The notes under the pieces: generated by a model | Databases searched by the model: none | Seen by the model: only the letters and a program-made list of their open reading frames with translations | Told to the model about the DNA's origin: nothing | Position numbers and translations under genes: made by a program | In this document: piece after piece, positions 46,001 through 54,983 of the stretch | How the letters are laid out: every line of letters begins with the position of its first letter | Numbering within the stretch: the first letter of the stretch is position 1 | DNA from: Sipunculus nudus | Taxonomy: Eukaryota > Annelida > Sipuncula > Golfingiida > Sipunculidae | Assembly (NCBI GenBank): GCA_026874595.1 | Contig: CM049320.1 | Span: forward strand, 11,683,964-11,747,963 | Reading direction: 5' to 3' | Length of the DNA: 64,000 nt

Positions 46001-46175
46001 TAACTTATGACTGTGAAGCTTGTCTTTTGTTATTACATAACAAACATTTAAAGTCTTTTATGCTTTCTCTGCAGGAATGGAAGCAATATGGCGAGTAGAA
46101 GTTGAAGATTTCCCAGCATTCATTGTTGTAGATGACAAAGGAAATGATTTCTTTAAGCAGTGGCAAGTGGAATAA
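33865..46175 (+). CDS. Fumarate hydratase class I (4Fe-4S), mitochondrial; 12 coding exons
   Basis: The enzyme interconverts fumarate and malate. Joined exons 33865-34030, 34863-34990, 37056-37194, 37921-38021, 38661-38867, 40060-40186, 41125-41315, 41739-41849, 42029-42235, 42820-42939, 45291-45408 and 46075-46175 total 1716 nt (571 codons plus stop), with phases agreeing at every junction. The product follows bacterial FumA-type enzymes closely from end to end. Three conserved Cys expected to bind the 4Fe-4S cluster are seen: C135 (GCQDTG), C254 (TAACPPYH) and C340 (HGASCPVG). Other family blocks are [27 protein letters not shown] and [16 protein letters not shown]. The first 33 residues contain Arg, Lys, Ser and Ala but no acidic residue, as in a mitochondrial presequence, before PFFYQP where bacterial homologs start. 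ATG 33865 directly follows a TTCTTACAG acceptor, suggesting an upstream 5' UTR exon; an in-frame ATG at 33853 is the alternative. Localisation is inferred. Confidence 0.95.
34863..34990 (+). CDS. Fumarase coding exon 2
   Basis: Completes codon 56 (Ser) and runs to residue 98, with [20 protein letters not shown] and HLLRPGHLQ, matching the N-terminal alpha domain. The acceptor is CCCTTCAG and the donor CAG/GTAAAT. Confidence 0.93.
35701..35871. repeat. 171-bp hairpin in fumarase intron 2
   Basis: TCTCACATCAGTGCCTCTG at the left is mirrored by CAGAGGCTCTGATGTGAGA at the right. Pairing continues inward through TCTATTAT and AGGA, giving arms of about 45 bp. It resembles a tiny MITE. Flanking A-rich and T-rich runs extend the inverted symmetry. 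Confidence 0.7.
37056..37194 (+). CDS. Fumarase coding exon 3 (first cluster Cys)
   Basis: Residues 99-144 plus one base. Contains [19 protein letters not shown] and the cluster ligand C135 in [14 protein letters not shown]. The acceptor is CATTTCAG and the donor ATGG/GTAATT. Confidence 0.93.
37921..38021 (+). CDS. Fumarase coding exon 4
   Basis: Residues 145-178, ending [15 protein letters not shown]. The donor is CAG/GTGAGT. The last 21 bp and the donor are repeated in tandem in the following intron (see 38001-38230). Confidence 0.93.
38001..38230 (+). repeat. Tandem copies of an exon end plus splice donor
   Basis: A unit of about 67 bp, running ACCAACCTCAGGTACTCCC, AGGTGAGTTACTG, AAGGTTAAC, recurs at 38001, 38069 and 38136, with a decayed fourth near 38204. 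The first unit is the true end of the exon and its donor. The second unit has lost the GT, and the third keeps CAG/GTGAGT at 38157. Confidence 0.85.
38661..38867 (+). CDS. Fumarase coding exon 5
   Basis: Residues 179-247, phase 0 to phase 0, with [14 protein letters not shown] and [20 protein letters not shown]. The acceptor is CTATTCCAG and the donor AAG/GTAATG. Confidence 0.95.
38902..39337. mobile_element. MITE-like element in fumarase intron
   Basis: The arms at 38902-38964 and 39273-39337 are imperfect reverse complements (CTTCATACTATCAAGTCTGT against ACAGACTTGGTGGTATGAAG) over about 62 bp, enclosing some 300 bp of non-coding DNA. No unambiguous target duplication is seen. Confidence 0.7.
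40060..40186 (+). CDS. Fumarase coding exon 6 (second cluster Cys)
   Basis: Residues 248-289 plus one base, with the cluster ligand C254 in [10 protein letters not shown], then [19 protein letters not shown]. The acceptor is ATCTTTACAG and the donor ACAG/GTAAAT. The reading frame stays open past this donor into a tandem repeat (see findings). Confidence 0.95.
40249..40395 (+). repeat. 33-bp tandem repeat just inside a fumarase intron
   Basis: TCCGAGGCCAAGGCTGAGTC-type units recur every 33 bp (40281, 40314, 40347) with more degenerate units on both sides. Related phrases reappear near 40545-40640. Because 33 is a multiple of three, every frame is maintained across units. Confidence 0.8.
41125..41315 (+). 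CDS. Fumarase coding exon 7 (third cluster Cys)
   Basis: Residues 290-353, with [20 protein letters not shown], then [19 protein letters not shown] containing the cluster ligand C340. The acceptor is GTCCTACAG and the donor CAG/GTGAGC. Confidence 0.95.
41739..41849 (+). CDS. Fumarase coding exon 8
   Basis: Residues 354-390, phase 0 to phase 0: the linker between the N-terminal and C-terminal domains ([19 protein letters not shown]). The acceptor is TTTTTGCCAG and the donor AAG/GTGAGA. Confidence 0.93.
42029..42235 (+). CDS. Fumarase coding exon 9
   Basis: Residues 391-459, phase 0 to phase 0: the start of the C-terminal domain with [33 protein letters not shown] and [10 protein letters not shown]. 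The acceptor is GATTTCAG and the donor GCG/GTAAGA. Confidence 0.95.
42820..42939 (+). CDS. Fumarase coding exon 10
   Basis: Residues 460-499, phase 0 to phase 0, with [20 protein letters not shown] and [15 protein letters not shown]. The acceptor is TTCTTGCAG and the donor CAA/GTACGT. Confidence 0.95.
42970..43315 (-). repeat. Dispersed repeat family B, copy 3
   Basis: An inverted copy of 26941-27234, starting CTTAAAGGAGCCCAATCACC, located in the fumarase intron after exon 10. It also covers all of the part preserved at 1290-1486. Confidence 0.7.
43504..43517 (+). promoter_or_regulatory. CTCF-like motif
   Basis: CCACCAGGTGGCAG fits the bilaterian CTCF core (CCASYAGRKGGCRS), recalled from the literature. 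It lies inside a fumarase intron. A single motif match is weak evidence for binding. Confidence 0.3.
44227..44241 (+). CDS. Candidate 15-nt in-frame microexon of fumarase
   Basis: TGCATATACAACCAG is preceded by a strong pyrimidine tract ending CTGTCATACAG and followed by the perfect donor GTAAGT. It lies between exons 10 and 11, which meet in phase 0, and its length of 15 would insert CIYNQ between residues 499 and 500 without shifting the frame. Bacterial homologs have nothing at this point, so the exon would be optional. It may also be a chance pairing of splice sites. Confidence 0.45.
44679..45103. mobile_element. Inverted-repeat DNA transposon fragment with 6-bp direct flanks
   Basis: It begins CAGGGGCGTAGCCAGG and ends with CCTTGGCTACGCCCCTG, a terminal inverted repeat of about 16 bp. 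GGAACA directly flanks both sides (44673-44678 and 45104-45109). The interior holds a long G homopolymer (about 44750-44776), AT repeats, and a GTGGCGGATCAAG phrase related to the ends. It is inserted in the fumarase intron about 190 bp before exon 11. Confidence 0.75.
45291..45408 (+). CDS. Fumarase coding exon 11
   Basis: Residues 500-538 plus one base, with [20 protein letters not shown]. The acceptor is TTTTTTTCATAG and the donor CTAG/GTAAGT. Confidence 0.95.
46075..46175 (+). CDS. Fumarase coding exon 12 and stop
   Basis: Residues 539-571 then TAA, with [16 protein letters not shown] and [13 protein letters not shown], the conserved class I fumarase C-terminus. The acceptor is TCTCTGCAG. 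Confidence 0.95.
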
Positions 46176-46255
46176 AGAGAACAAGGCGAGACGTTAAAAC
46201 TCACTAACTACAGTTTACTTAAAAGTCATGTTATTTATCTTTATCACAGCGTACA

Positions 46256-46269
46256 CCGCCACCTGCTGG
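46256..46269 (-). promoter_or_regulatory. CTCF-like motif in the 3' UTR region
   Basis: On the minus strand it reads CCAGCAGGTGGCGG, which fits the CTCF core. It lies 80 bp after the fumarase stop codon, between two converging genes. Confidence 0.3.
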
Positions 46270-46778
46270 TAAAGATTTGAACCTGAAGGGAAGCAGAAAG
46301 TTTCAGCCTGGGCCTGGGCCCTTTATGACACTAGTTTACCTAACCCTTTATGTTCTGTAATTTCTGTACCCAGAAGTAAAGTCAAATTAATGGATGGATG
46401 TAACTGTGAATACTGAATGCACTTAGTGAATGTTATCAGTTAAGCTGGCTGCAGTGTACAGTATACCACATATTCATGAATTATGGGAATGAACAACTGG
46501 AGAAAGTAATATTTAGCTCAGGGCTTCACTCACGTTACACTTGGAGGCTTAAATAGGACTGTTTCATACCAAAGCAGAATGAATAATATTAAAACATGTT
46601 GAAGCCCGGGCCACCTTTGGATAAAAAGAAGATAAAACCGTATGTGATACATTCATGACATTTTGGTGACATTCACTCCACATGCTTTCATTTTAGCCAA
46701 TTTAGCTGATGTGAAGAACATCATTAAGTTATATTGTCATCTTGTATTCTTTATGATATACCATGATTTTAAATATGG

Positions 46779-46784
46779 AATAAA
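46779..46784 (+). terminator. Candidate polyadenylation signal of the fumarase gene
   Basis: AATAAA lies about 600 bp after the stop codon. Other signals could be used. Confidence 0.35.
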
Positions 46785-46789
46785 CCATG

Positions 46790-49337
46790 TTAATACTTGA
46801 TGATGATATGTAAATATATGATACCAAACTGGTGTTTTTTAATCAAGGAGAATGGGAGATTGGGTGCATGTTTAAAGAGAGAGGTCGAATGTGAAATGTT
46901 GTACATAGGGGAATCAGGTCACCATGATAGGGGTTTAAAACCCAGGCTGTGTACATTTTGCCGTATGTGCAAAAGCATGGCCTTGCAGATTGTACCTGGA
47001 GCCCAGGGATCGAGCAGGCCTTAACGAAGAAAGATGATGGATGGGTGTCATTTTGCACGAACACTGTCCTCCAGTTAAATTAAACATATACACACTGACT
47101 GATGCCAGTTTTACTTGGTCAAAAACTCAAATTAAAAAATTTTCCAATATATGGGGACACAAACCCTGCGTGGAAGACGGTGTTCAAAGTTGGTCATTCC
47201 TGATAACTTTTAACATTAAAATATTCTGGAAAACACCCTGGATATTGTGTTTTTGCTGTCCTTGATTGTAAACATAACAAACAACTATGATCCTGCCCCC
47301 TTGATGTACGTTGTTTTACTGACACCTTTCAGGGAAACTTCGCATGGTGTGAGGTCATTGTAGTCTGTGAAACACTCAATCTAGGGTTATTTAAGCTTGG
47401 ATTTACACCTAAATTAAATTTTGTGGACCTTTCAACAATACCAACCTATATATGATATTTTCAATAACATCTGTTTTACCATCTTCAGATAATGTACAGA
47501 CACACACACACACAGAATCAAGTGAAAACAATATTCCTCGCTTCGCTCAGAGTTAGTGAGAGATTCTCAACATATATACAATTACAATATATGGGCACAT
47601 GGGAATTAGCCTTACAGGCTTAAAGCACCAACCCTTTAGCAATATGAACAGGGTTATTCCCAGGGTTGATTTAGAGACTATGACACAATTAAGCAAAATA
47701 TGGTATACATGATCACATAAGAATTATCACTGGTAGTTCCATAACAAGAAAGCCATTTTTTTCTTAAGATTATTATACATTTATTTCCACAAGATGAAAA
47801 CTAGACCTGTACAGCTTGGTTTGCTGCAGGGTTTAATCACAACATTATTAATCAAATATTTTATTCAAGTTTGTTATGACAAAAATCACACTTTAGAGGT
47901 GCATAGGTAACTCCACTCTACTACTTTACATAGTACTCCTGGGTACATGGCACTTCAGATGTGAATTTAATGTAATAGAGAGAATAATACAAACTGAATA
48001 CTATTCTTCATACAAAATGACTTGTACATTAAGTAACAGGTGTTCATGAAGACCTGTTGATCATAATCATGAGGTAAAATGAAATTCAGAGTATTATTCA
48101 CATTGTAATGCATTCCACACTAACAAATTTAAATGGTGAAGTTTAAAGCCATAAAGACTGAATGTCCTGTTATATCATCTGGTATCACAAAGTAATCACT
48201 CATTTGCCAACCTACTTTTATTAGATAAAAGGTCCAATTTTGCTCCCACTTTGTTCCCGCTCCATCAACTTTTTATGAGAACAGGACTATTTCATCCTTG
48301 CCGTGCATGCGTTTCCAGAAAACCGCATACCAGCCCAGCTAGGAGTGTCCAGAGAAAATGTTGTTACATTTGTTTGACTGACAGCTAACTGGCCAAATAT
48401 CCCACATGTAGTCCCATATGCACACAAAGAGAATTTCCTATGAACGTGGGTTACTGGACAGGATAGCTGGAGATCAAAATATACTAATTGGCTCGATACC
48501 CCGCCTGATGTGTTTGCAAGGCTCTATGCTGGCAGAGTTTTGGGCCTGTCTGTCTGAACCTGTGGTCTATCTAGGCAGATAGCCTTGCCAGCGAGCTGTC
48601 ACTCAAAACAAATGTAACAACATTGGCGCTGTGTACTAATATGACAGGTGGTCTCTTAGACAGGGTCCACTATTGCTTAACCAACAGCTCTACTATTTTC
48701 ATCCAAACAATGATGATCACTGATGCCCATGGAAAGGATCTCCTGTTTATCATTCATATTTTAAATTAGTTTGCACCTTCAATTTATTGATATAACTGAT
48801 AAGCCTTTGCTTTGGGGAGTAAATATTAGAACTTTTATAATATTACAGTACCAATGCTTATAGTTGGCAATCAGCTGACTAATAATGAAGGTAACATATA
48901 GTTAATGACCTGTTATTTGTAAGCCTTTAGGATTCTGGGAATACAGCACAGTCCAAAAACATAGCAGTTTTAGCATCAGGGTCATTCTTGGAGGTGTCTT
49001 CACCATCTGACATTAACGAAAAATACAAGTAAACCCCCTGAAACTAAGTTCACATTTTATTTATATAACTATCATGCAAATGATTTTCTTGATTAGCACA
49101 GTTCTAAGGGAACCTTTACCTATTTAATTATAAAAATGTAAAATTAGACTGAATGCTTGTAGCTATGACACATTCTAGTCTTTAGCTTGAATTTTTCCCA
49201 AACTTATTCATGAGACAAAAGTTGGTACAATTCTACAAATGATAAGATACATCAACTCCTTAAAAATGTATAGCTGCATTGTGATATTTACGATAAAAAT
49301 CTACAAATGAAAACTGTGAAGACCAAGAGTTTTTGAG
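46790..49337. other. Intergenic region between converging genes
   Basis: Contains no supported exon. It includes an inverted repeat with arms near 48357-48394 and 48586-48625 (sharing TGTTGTTACATTTGTTT) and a short CA repeat near 47500. The probable 3' UTR of SPAG7 would occupy its right side, with a minus-strand AATAAA at 49056-49061. Confidence 0.5.
48357..48625. repeat. Inverted-repeat element (about 270 bp)
   Basis: AATGTTGTTACATTTGTTT followed by GACTGACAGCT is mirrored by AGCTGTCACTCAAAACAAATG and TAACAACATT. The arms are about 40 bp. A similar AAAATGTAACAACATTTTAG phrase occurs at about 32548, inside the MITE. Confidence 0.6.
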
Positions 49338-49453
49338 TCAGTCAACACTTTCTTCCTTGCCGTCACCAGATGTGGTTTTCAGTCGTTTTTTTGCTTTCTG
49401 GTCTTCCATGACTTGTTCTATTGTTCGCCTATCCCTCTTGTTCTCACTTGTAA
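49338..49453 (-). CDS. SPAG7: SPAG7 last exon
   Basis: Encodes VTSENKRDRRTIEQVMEDQK, then AKKRLKTTSGDGKEESVD and TGA. The acceptor is CATTTTCAG on the minus strand. Confidence 0.92.
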
Positions 49454-52400
49454 CTGAAAATGCAGATACCAGAGTAAATCCTACAAGGTTCCAGACATGT
49501 CATTTGTCACAGGCCCATTTTCTATGATCATGAACATCATATGAATTCCTGAATATGGACAATTCAAGCTCTTCCTATATGTGTGGAGACACATTAATGC
49601 AGTAACCCCTAATGCCTTGGTGGGAAATCTTTTCACTTTTGTTCATAACCATAAACTAAAAATGTCAGATGCTTAGGTTTGGCTTTAAGCAACAAAATAG
49701 TTGTATAATATCCATGCAAGAGTACCTTTTTTTTGACACTATGAACAAGAATAACTGCAACAGGTGTACAGTCTATTGTACCTGAATTAATAATGATAAC
49801 TCCAGTAAGTGATTAGTCTATTGTACCTGAATTAATAATGATAACTCCAGTAAGTGTTTAGTCTATTGTACCTGAATTAATAATGATCACTCCAATAGAT
49901 GTTTAGTCTATTGTACCTGAATTAATAATGATAACTCCAATAAGTGTTTAGTCTATTGTACCTGAATTAATAATGATAACTCCAGTAAGTGTTGTCTATT
50001 GTACCTGAATTAATAATGATAACTCCAGTAAGTGTTGTCTATTGTACCTGAATCAATAATGATAACTCCAATAAGTGTTTAGTCTTTTGTACCTGAATTA
50101 ATAATGATAACTCCAATAAGTGTTTAGTCTATTGTACCTGAATTAATAATGATAACTCCAATTAGTGTTTAGTCTATTGTACCTGAATTAATAATGAAAA
50201 CAGCAATAGATGTTCAGTCTATTGTACCTGAATTAATAATGAAAACAGCAATAGATGTTCAGTCTATTGTACCTGATAAAAGTTTTTCAGGGGGGAAAGA
50301 ATGTGACGAGGCGTGTTATAATTTATGGTCCTATCACTTTTTTTAAAAGCCTGTGAAATAAAGAGGCATTACTTTGACACGAAGGAGTTATGAACACAAA
50401 CATAAGTCAGGTTAATTATCCCTCTGCCTTAGGAGAGACTTTAAGAAGGGATTTTCAGAATTCACGATTATATTCCCCATTTTCATCAAAATTTTGACAT
50501 GGTATGTCTGTTGATGGCAAAGCTTCACCAATACTGTAGTTGCCTCTTTGTTTGCAAGGGTTTAAAATTTGCAATTTTTGTGAAAGGGAAATACCGTGAA
50601 AAGTGAATATGAGGTCCCAATGAGAAATAAGGTTGATAGGTAAGAGACTAATAATTATGTTAAATGATAACAGATCTTGTGTGTTAAAAGACTGCTCTTA
50701 TAAATGATATCAGATTTCTCATATGAAAATTAATTCCAACTCATTCGCTGTTTCCTTGGGTCCCTGTCGAATTATTAGGATTTTGAGCACAAATTTAATA
50801 TAGTTAATATAAGAATGGTTTACTTTCTGAAGATTTTAAAAATGGCTAGATCACAAAAATAGGACCCTTTCTATTCACAAAATAATCGTAAATTACAAAA
50901 TTTTAACCCTGCAAAAATGAAGCCATCAAGAGGATGGCCACCTCTAAGTATGTGGTGATGTTAATCAAGTAACATTAGGTTCTTTTTCAGGGTGCAGTTT
51001 ACATATGCTACACTGTAAATTGGGCCTTTGCCTCATGAAACACTTAACATTTAAACTTAAAACATAAAGCTGATGCCTCACCAAATCCATATGATCTATT
51101 AACAGAGGTACTTCTGGCTGCATCTTTTGCTGCCTCTTTTCCAATGAGTCGTTCATATTTGTCTTGATAATTCGTGTTGGGTGTGACTCCTGGCTGCTTT
51201 TCACGGCTGGCTGCTTCTTCCAATTTTTCCTGTTCCTAGCAAAATAAAGTTTTTCCAATTAGTGGAATCAAAATCACTCTTTATTAATTTCTAATACACA
51301 CATATACTCATAGACACACATAGACAAGATTTGGCCCCTATTGTTCATGCTTGAAACAATTCTGTGTTTTAAAATATTCCTACTCCAAAATGATCTTTGA
51401 ATCATACTGTCATTCAAGGTGGTATACATTTTACCAGCTAACTACACAAAGTTTCTAGGTTTTATGAAGAAAAATACAACATTTTCACCTGATTCAAAGA
51501 ATGGTCAATAGATGGCACTGCTGCTTAACAGCAGTATTATTTGTCAGTAATCATTAAAAAGAGCTTTAGAGGTATTCCAGTACATATATGACTGTCATGT
51601 GGGGGCCATGTCTCTTCCCAAGGAATGTAATTCTGATTCTTACTGCCGGTGTACGTTAGCTGTGAATATATCACAGTAGTTTTTTCCGTGAAAAGTAGAG
51701 GCTGTAGTAGGGGCCCTCATTTGTAGCCCTCTCTGTCTTCAGGGATCAAATGAAATCTTGATGATGTTGTAGTCTGATTCAATTGTTTTTTGTTTTTTTT
51801 TTCACAGGTGGCATTAATCATCTCGGCTGACTGGCTGCTGACTAGTGATCTGTGTGGCTGAGTGCGTGTCTATCTCTATCTGAATCTCTCAGTCTATGGT
51901 CCAGCCAAATGTCACTAATTTATACACAGAGTGTGGACCTGAACAAAACAGGCATATCTATCTGCTTGGGACAACAGATAACTCCAGCCTTGACTAGAAT
52001 GCATGTTTGTTACCAATCATTTAAAGCCTCATAAAATTATGATGAACAGGCTAATGACTATCAAATTTAAATAAAGTGTGTATTGAAAACAGCTACAAAC
52101 ATCTTGCTAAGTGTTTATAACTCATATTTAAACTATTGCAGATAACAAGACTTAAAGGTTGAAAAATATAATAATATCCCTGAATTCATTGAATTAAATA
52201 TTTCTAAATTTTAATTCAGAACATGCTAACTTAAATCTGAACAGCTAGGCATATTCATCTAATCTTAATCTATATTTCATGTAAACTTAATCTGAATTTA
52301 TCAGAAATTAAAAGAAATATGATGCCTGAAACTACAGCAAACAATTACACCAGTCTCATTATGTATATAATACAGCTTGTTGTCATCAGTAGCCCACAGC

Positions 52401-54055
52401 TGTCCACCATGTTTCTGGACATTGCTTGCTTTGATGGAGACTAAGATGAGACATATGGTGACTTATATGACCTTACAACTATAAAATTGGTTACCCTATT
52501 CTATCTAGATGATTGAACTGATAATTAACAAATTAAAATAGCTACTATTGATATTACTATACCACAGCTCTATAGGCAATTAAGGCCCGATATAAATCTA
52601 TGGATATTTGTGATAGTTTACTCACCCTTTGTTTGGCCAACTCCTTGGCTGCTTCCTCTGACCACATCTCACCACGTCTGTATGCTGCCAGCTCATCATC
52701 ACAGGGCGCAAACTCCTGTGTTACAAAAAGAAAAGACAAGATTCATAAAAGCATGGGTAGAATAAGCTGGACACCCTTATGAAAAAAATTTTCTTTTATT
52801 TAAATGATATATGAGAAAGCTTTAAATAAATGAGAATATGAAGCATCTTACTAGCTGTCAAAATGTCCACATAATGTGGTCACTGGAAAACAGGTGTGCA
52901 TATACTCCGAGAGCTTGTAATATGTAATATATTTCTGAGTTGTCAGATATAGAACCATTTACTGCTTTGACCATACATAAAAATGTTTTCCTAAAAGTAA
53001 ACAAAAAAAGTACCTTTTTCCACAGCATGACATATCTGTCTTCTTCCTCATGGCCAAAAGAAAAAGAAGTGAGTCCTGCTACGTCGGCAATCTCATGTCT
53101 GCAAAGAAATCACCAACTGGTCAGTACAGCAGCATTCTAACAATAAAAGTCACCATGGATATCATGTATAAAACTTGTCAAGTAGGTTGCATTGATACAA
53201 ATACAATCTAAAGAAACTCTCCTGCTAGACTGATGCCCTACCAGAGTGACAATGTTCATGTGTGTGCGAGTCAGCTCTAACAAATCATTAGTTGTGCTCC
53301 GGCAGACCACAGTCTAGACCAGGGCTTGAATAACCCCTTTCCGCCTTTCTGAGACATGCAAACCCGTGCACGGAAAGGCATTTTTCATTTTCCACAAATC
53401 CATTGGAAATGTAAACACAGATGTTTTCCACATCAGCAGATGATACATCGTAACAAAAATAACGCAAAAACAAAACATTTTACAGGTGGTGCTCCATCGA
53501 CTCCATATATTTCCCTATAATTTCTAAATATAATTTCCAGCATTTAGACCCCCATCTCTTAAATTTTTCTTGTTTGGTTTTTAATGCAAAATCATGTTTC
53601 TGAAATAACAGTGTTACTATTGAAAACATTCAGTTCTTTTACATGCAAGTGTGTATGTAGGATGGCATGTAAGATCCGGTTTACACTGGCTAAGTGTGCC
53701 TGAAAGCTTGATATAATGACAGGATGCATCTTTTGAGGGAAGGCAAATTTTTCTGCAGAAAGGCAAACCTGGTATAATGCCTTTCCAATGAAATGGTGAA
53801 TATTTTGAAGTATTATGAACCCTGTAGACTGTCTAAGGGTCAAAGGTTAGCTATTGGGGGACATATCCAAACAGAAGGCTGTCACACACACACATGAAAA
53901 GGAAAGTTCACATGCCTTCCTGGTGGAGGTAATAAAGTAAGTTAGCAATATTTTCAGGTAACTCACACAACAGATCTTGAGACTTTCTCCATTGGCTCAA
54001 ACTTATATTTTTGCTGTGTCCCATCTTTGATAAACTGGTTGATGCGTTCTTGGAT
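49338..54055 (-). CDS. SPAG7: SPAG7 ortholog, R3H-domain protein (last five exons; 5' end outside window)
   Basis: Exons in transcript order are 54055-53967, 53098-53014, 52715-52626, 51235-51082 and 49453-49338. They total 534 nt (177 codons plus stop) with consistent phases. The R3H single-strand nucleic-acid-binding motif is seen as RSVVHEIADVAGLTSFSFG (the R-x3-H of RSVVH). It is followed by RYVMLWKKEFAPCDDELAAY, YRRGEMW, an acidic/Lys coiled-coil-like segment, KYERLIGKEAAKDAAR, and the C-terminal NKRDRRTIEQVMEDQKAKKR block. This order matches vertebrate SPAG7 along its length. About 50 N-terminal residues are missing; no matching exon was found up to 64000. The molecular role of SPAG7 is poorly defined. 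The gene converges with the fumarase gene. Confidence 0.92.
49771..50276. repeat. 45-bp minisatellite in SPAG7 last intron
   Basis: The unit begins GTCTATTGTACCTGAATTAA, then TAATGATAACTCCA. Its starts fall at 49771, 49816, 49861, 49906, 49951, 49994, 50038, 50082, 50127, 50172, 50217 and a partial unit at 50262. Most spacings are 45 bp, with a few of 43-44. Units are highly similar, so copy number probably varies among individuals. Confidence 0.95.
51082..51235 (-). CDS. SPAG7: SPAG7 exon with the KYERLIGKEAAKDAAR block
   Basis: Phase 0 start, ends with one base of the next codon. Encodes EQEKLEEAASREKQPGVTPN, then TNYQDKYERLIGKEAAKDAA. The acceptor is TTTTGCTAG and the donor GTGAGG on the minus strand. 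Confidence 0.92.
52626..52715 (-). CDS. SPAG7: SPAG7 exon EFAPCDDELAAYRRGEMW
   Basis: A 90-nt phase-0 exon encoding EFAPCDDELAAYRRGEMW and SEEAAKELAKQR. The acceptor is TTGTAACACAG and the donor GTGAGT on the minus strand. Confidence 0.92.
53014..53098 (-). CDS. SPAG7: SPAG7 exon, second half of R3H domain
   Basis: 85 nt, completing a split Val codon before His of the R3H motif, then HEIADVAGLTSFSFG and HEEEDRYVMLWKK. The acceptor is TTTCTTTGCAG and the donor GTAC on the minus strand. Confidence 0.92.
53967..54055 (-). CDS. SPAG7: SPAG7 exon, first half of R3H domain
   Basis: 89 nt encoding IQERINQFIKDGTQQKYKF, EPMEKVSRSV and two bases of the next codon. The acceptor is TTTTTTCGCAG and the donor GTGAGT on the minus strand. 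Preceding exons are not visible in the window. Confidence 0.9.
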
Positions 54056-54983
54056 CTGCGAAAAAAGGAAATGCCCCAGTTCAATGTTTAAACTTCAAGT
54101 TTGCATTTTAATGATCCTTCCTTCAGTTCTCAAAGACAGTCCATCAATGGACCCTACATCCTATGTTATATATGTTGGACAGACAGATGTCCAACAAAAC
54201 ATAGGACATTTACTGAAGGACTAATACAAAGATAATATTTGAAGGATATAATATACAAAAAAAAATTAAGTCCTTTTTAAACATGTATGGAAGTAATTAT
54301 AAGGACAAGACTTTCAAGACCTATCAATCAATCCTAGGATTTAAATTGTATAAAATAATTTGTCAATATAATTGTTTGAAAAGAGAAACCAGTGTGACAA
54401 AACCGACAGACCAGCAATGCAATAAATGAATAGAAACAAGGGACCCATGGGTCACGGCACTCAGCTGTTATATATGATCAAAAATATGATTTGGGAAAGA
54501 GGCACATGCTGGTTTTGTGTGGTAATAAATATAAGCTTTATTATGAGTTGTTGGTGTTTAGCTTATGTATAAAAAATAATAAGAAAACCATATGATTTTT
54601 TAAAATAAAATATAACTGAAATGATTATTGAAATAATATTACAGAATATATTCATGAATGCATTCATGAATACATTTTGAAAGTATCTGCACTGGTATTC
54701 AAATACTTTCATTTTTACCTGAATTCCCATTCTTATGCAATAAAATTTTTTAATGCACTTACATATTCATATTCGTATTCAAATACATTTGCAAAGCATT
54801 CGCACCATGTCTATTATTTATTCAGTTTTAGCCAAACAATGATGTAGAGAATCCAGAATATACAAAATTCAAAAATTTAAATAATGATCATAAGTACCTG
54901 GTTTTATGGCTTTTATTTATATTAAAAAAAATAAATGAAATATATTCACTTTGGACTACTTTCACATCAATCTACACACTAGA
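54056..54983. other. SPAG7 upstream intron, part 1
   Basis: AT-rich, no exon seen. GACCCATGGGTCACGGCACT at about 54446 has a direct relative at about 59692 (GACCCATGGGTCATGACGCT), marking a dispersed repeat on both sides of the LINE. Confidence 0.5.
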
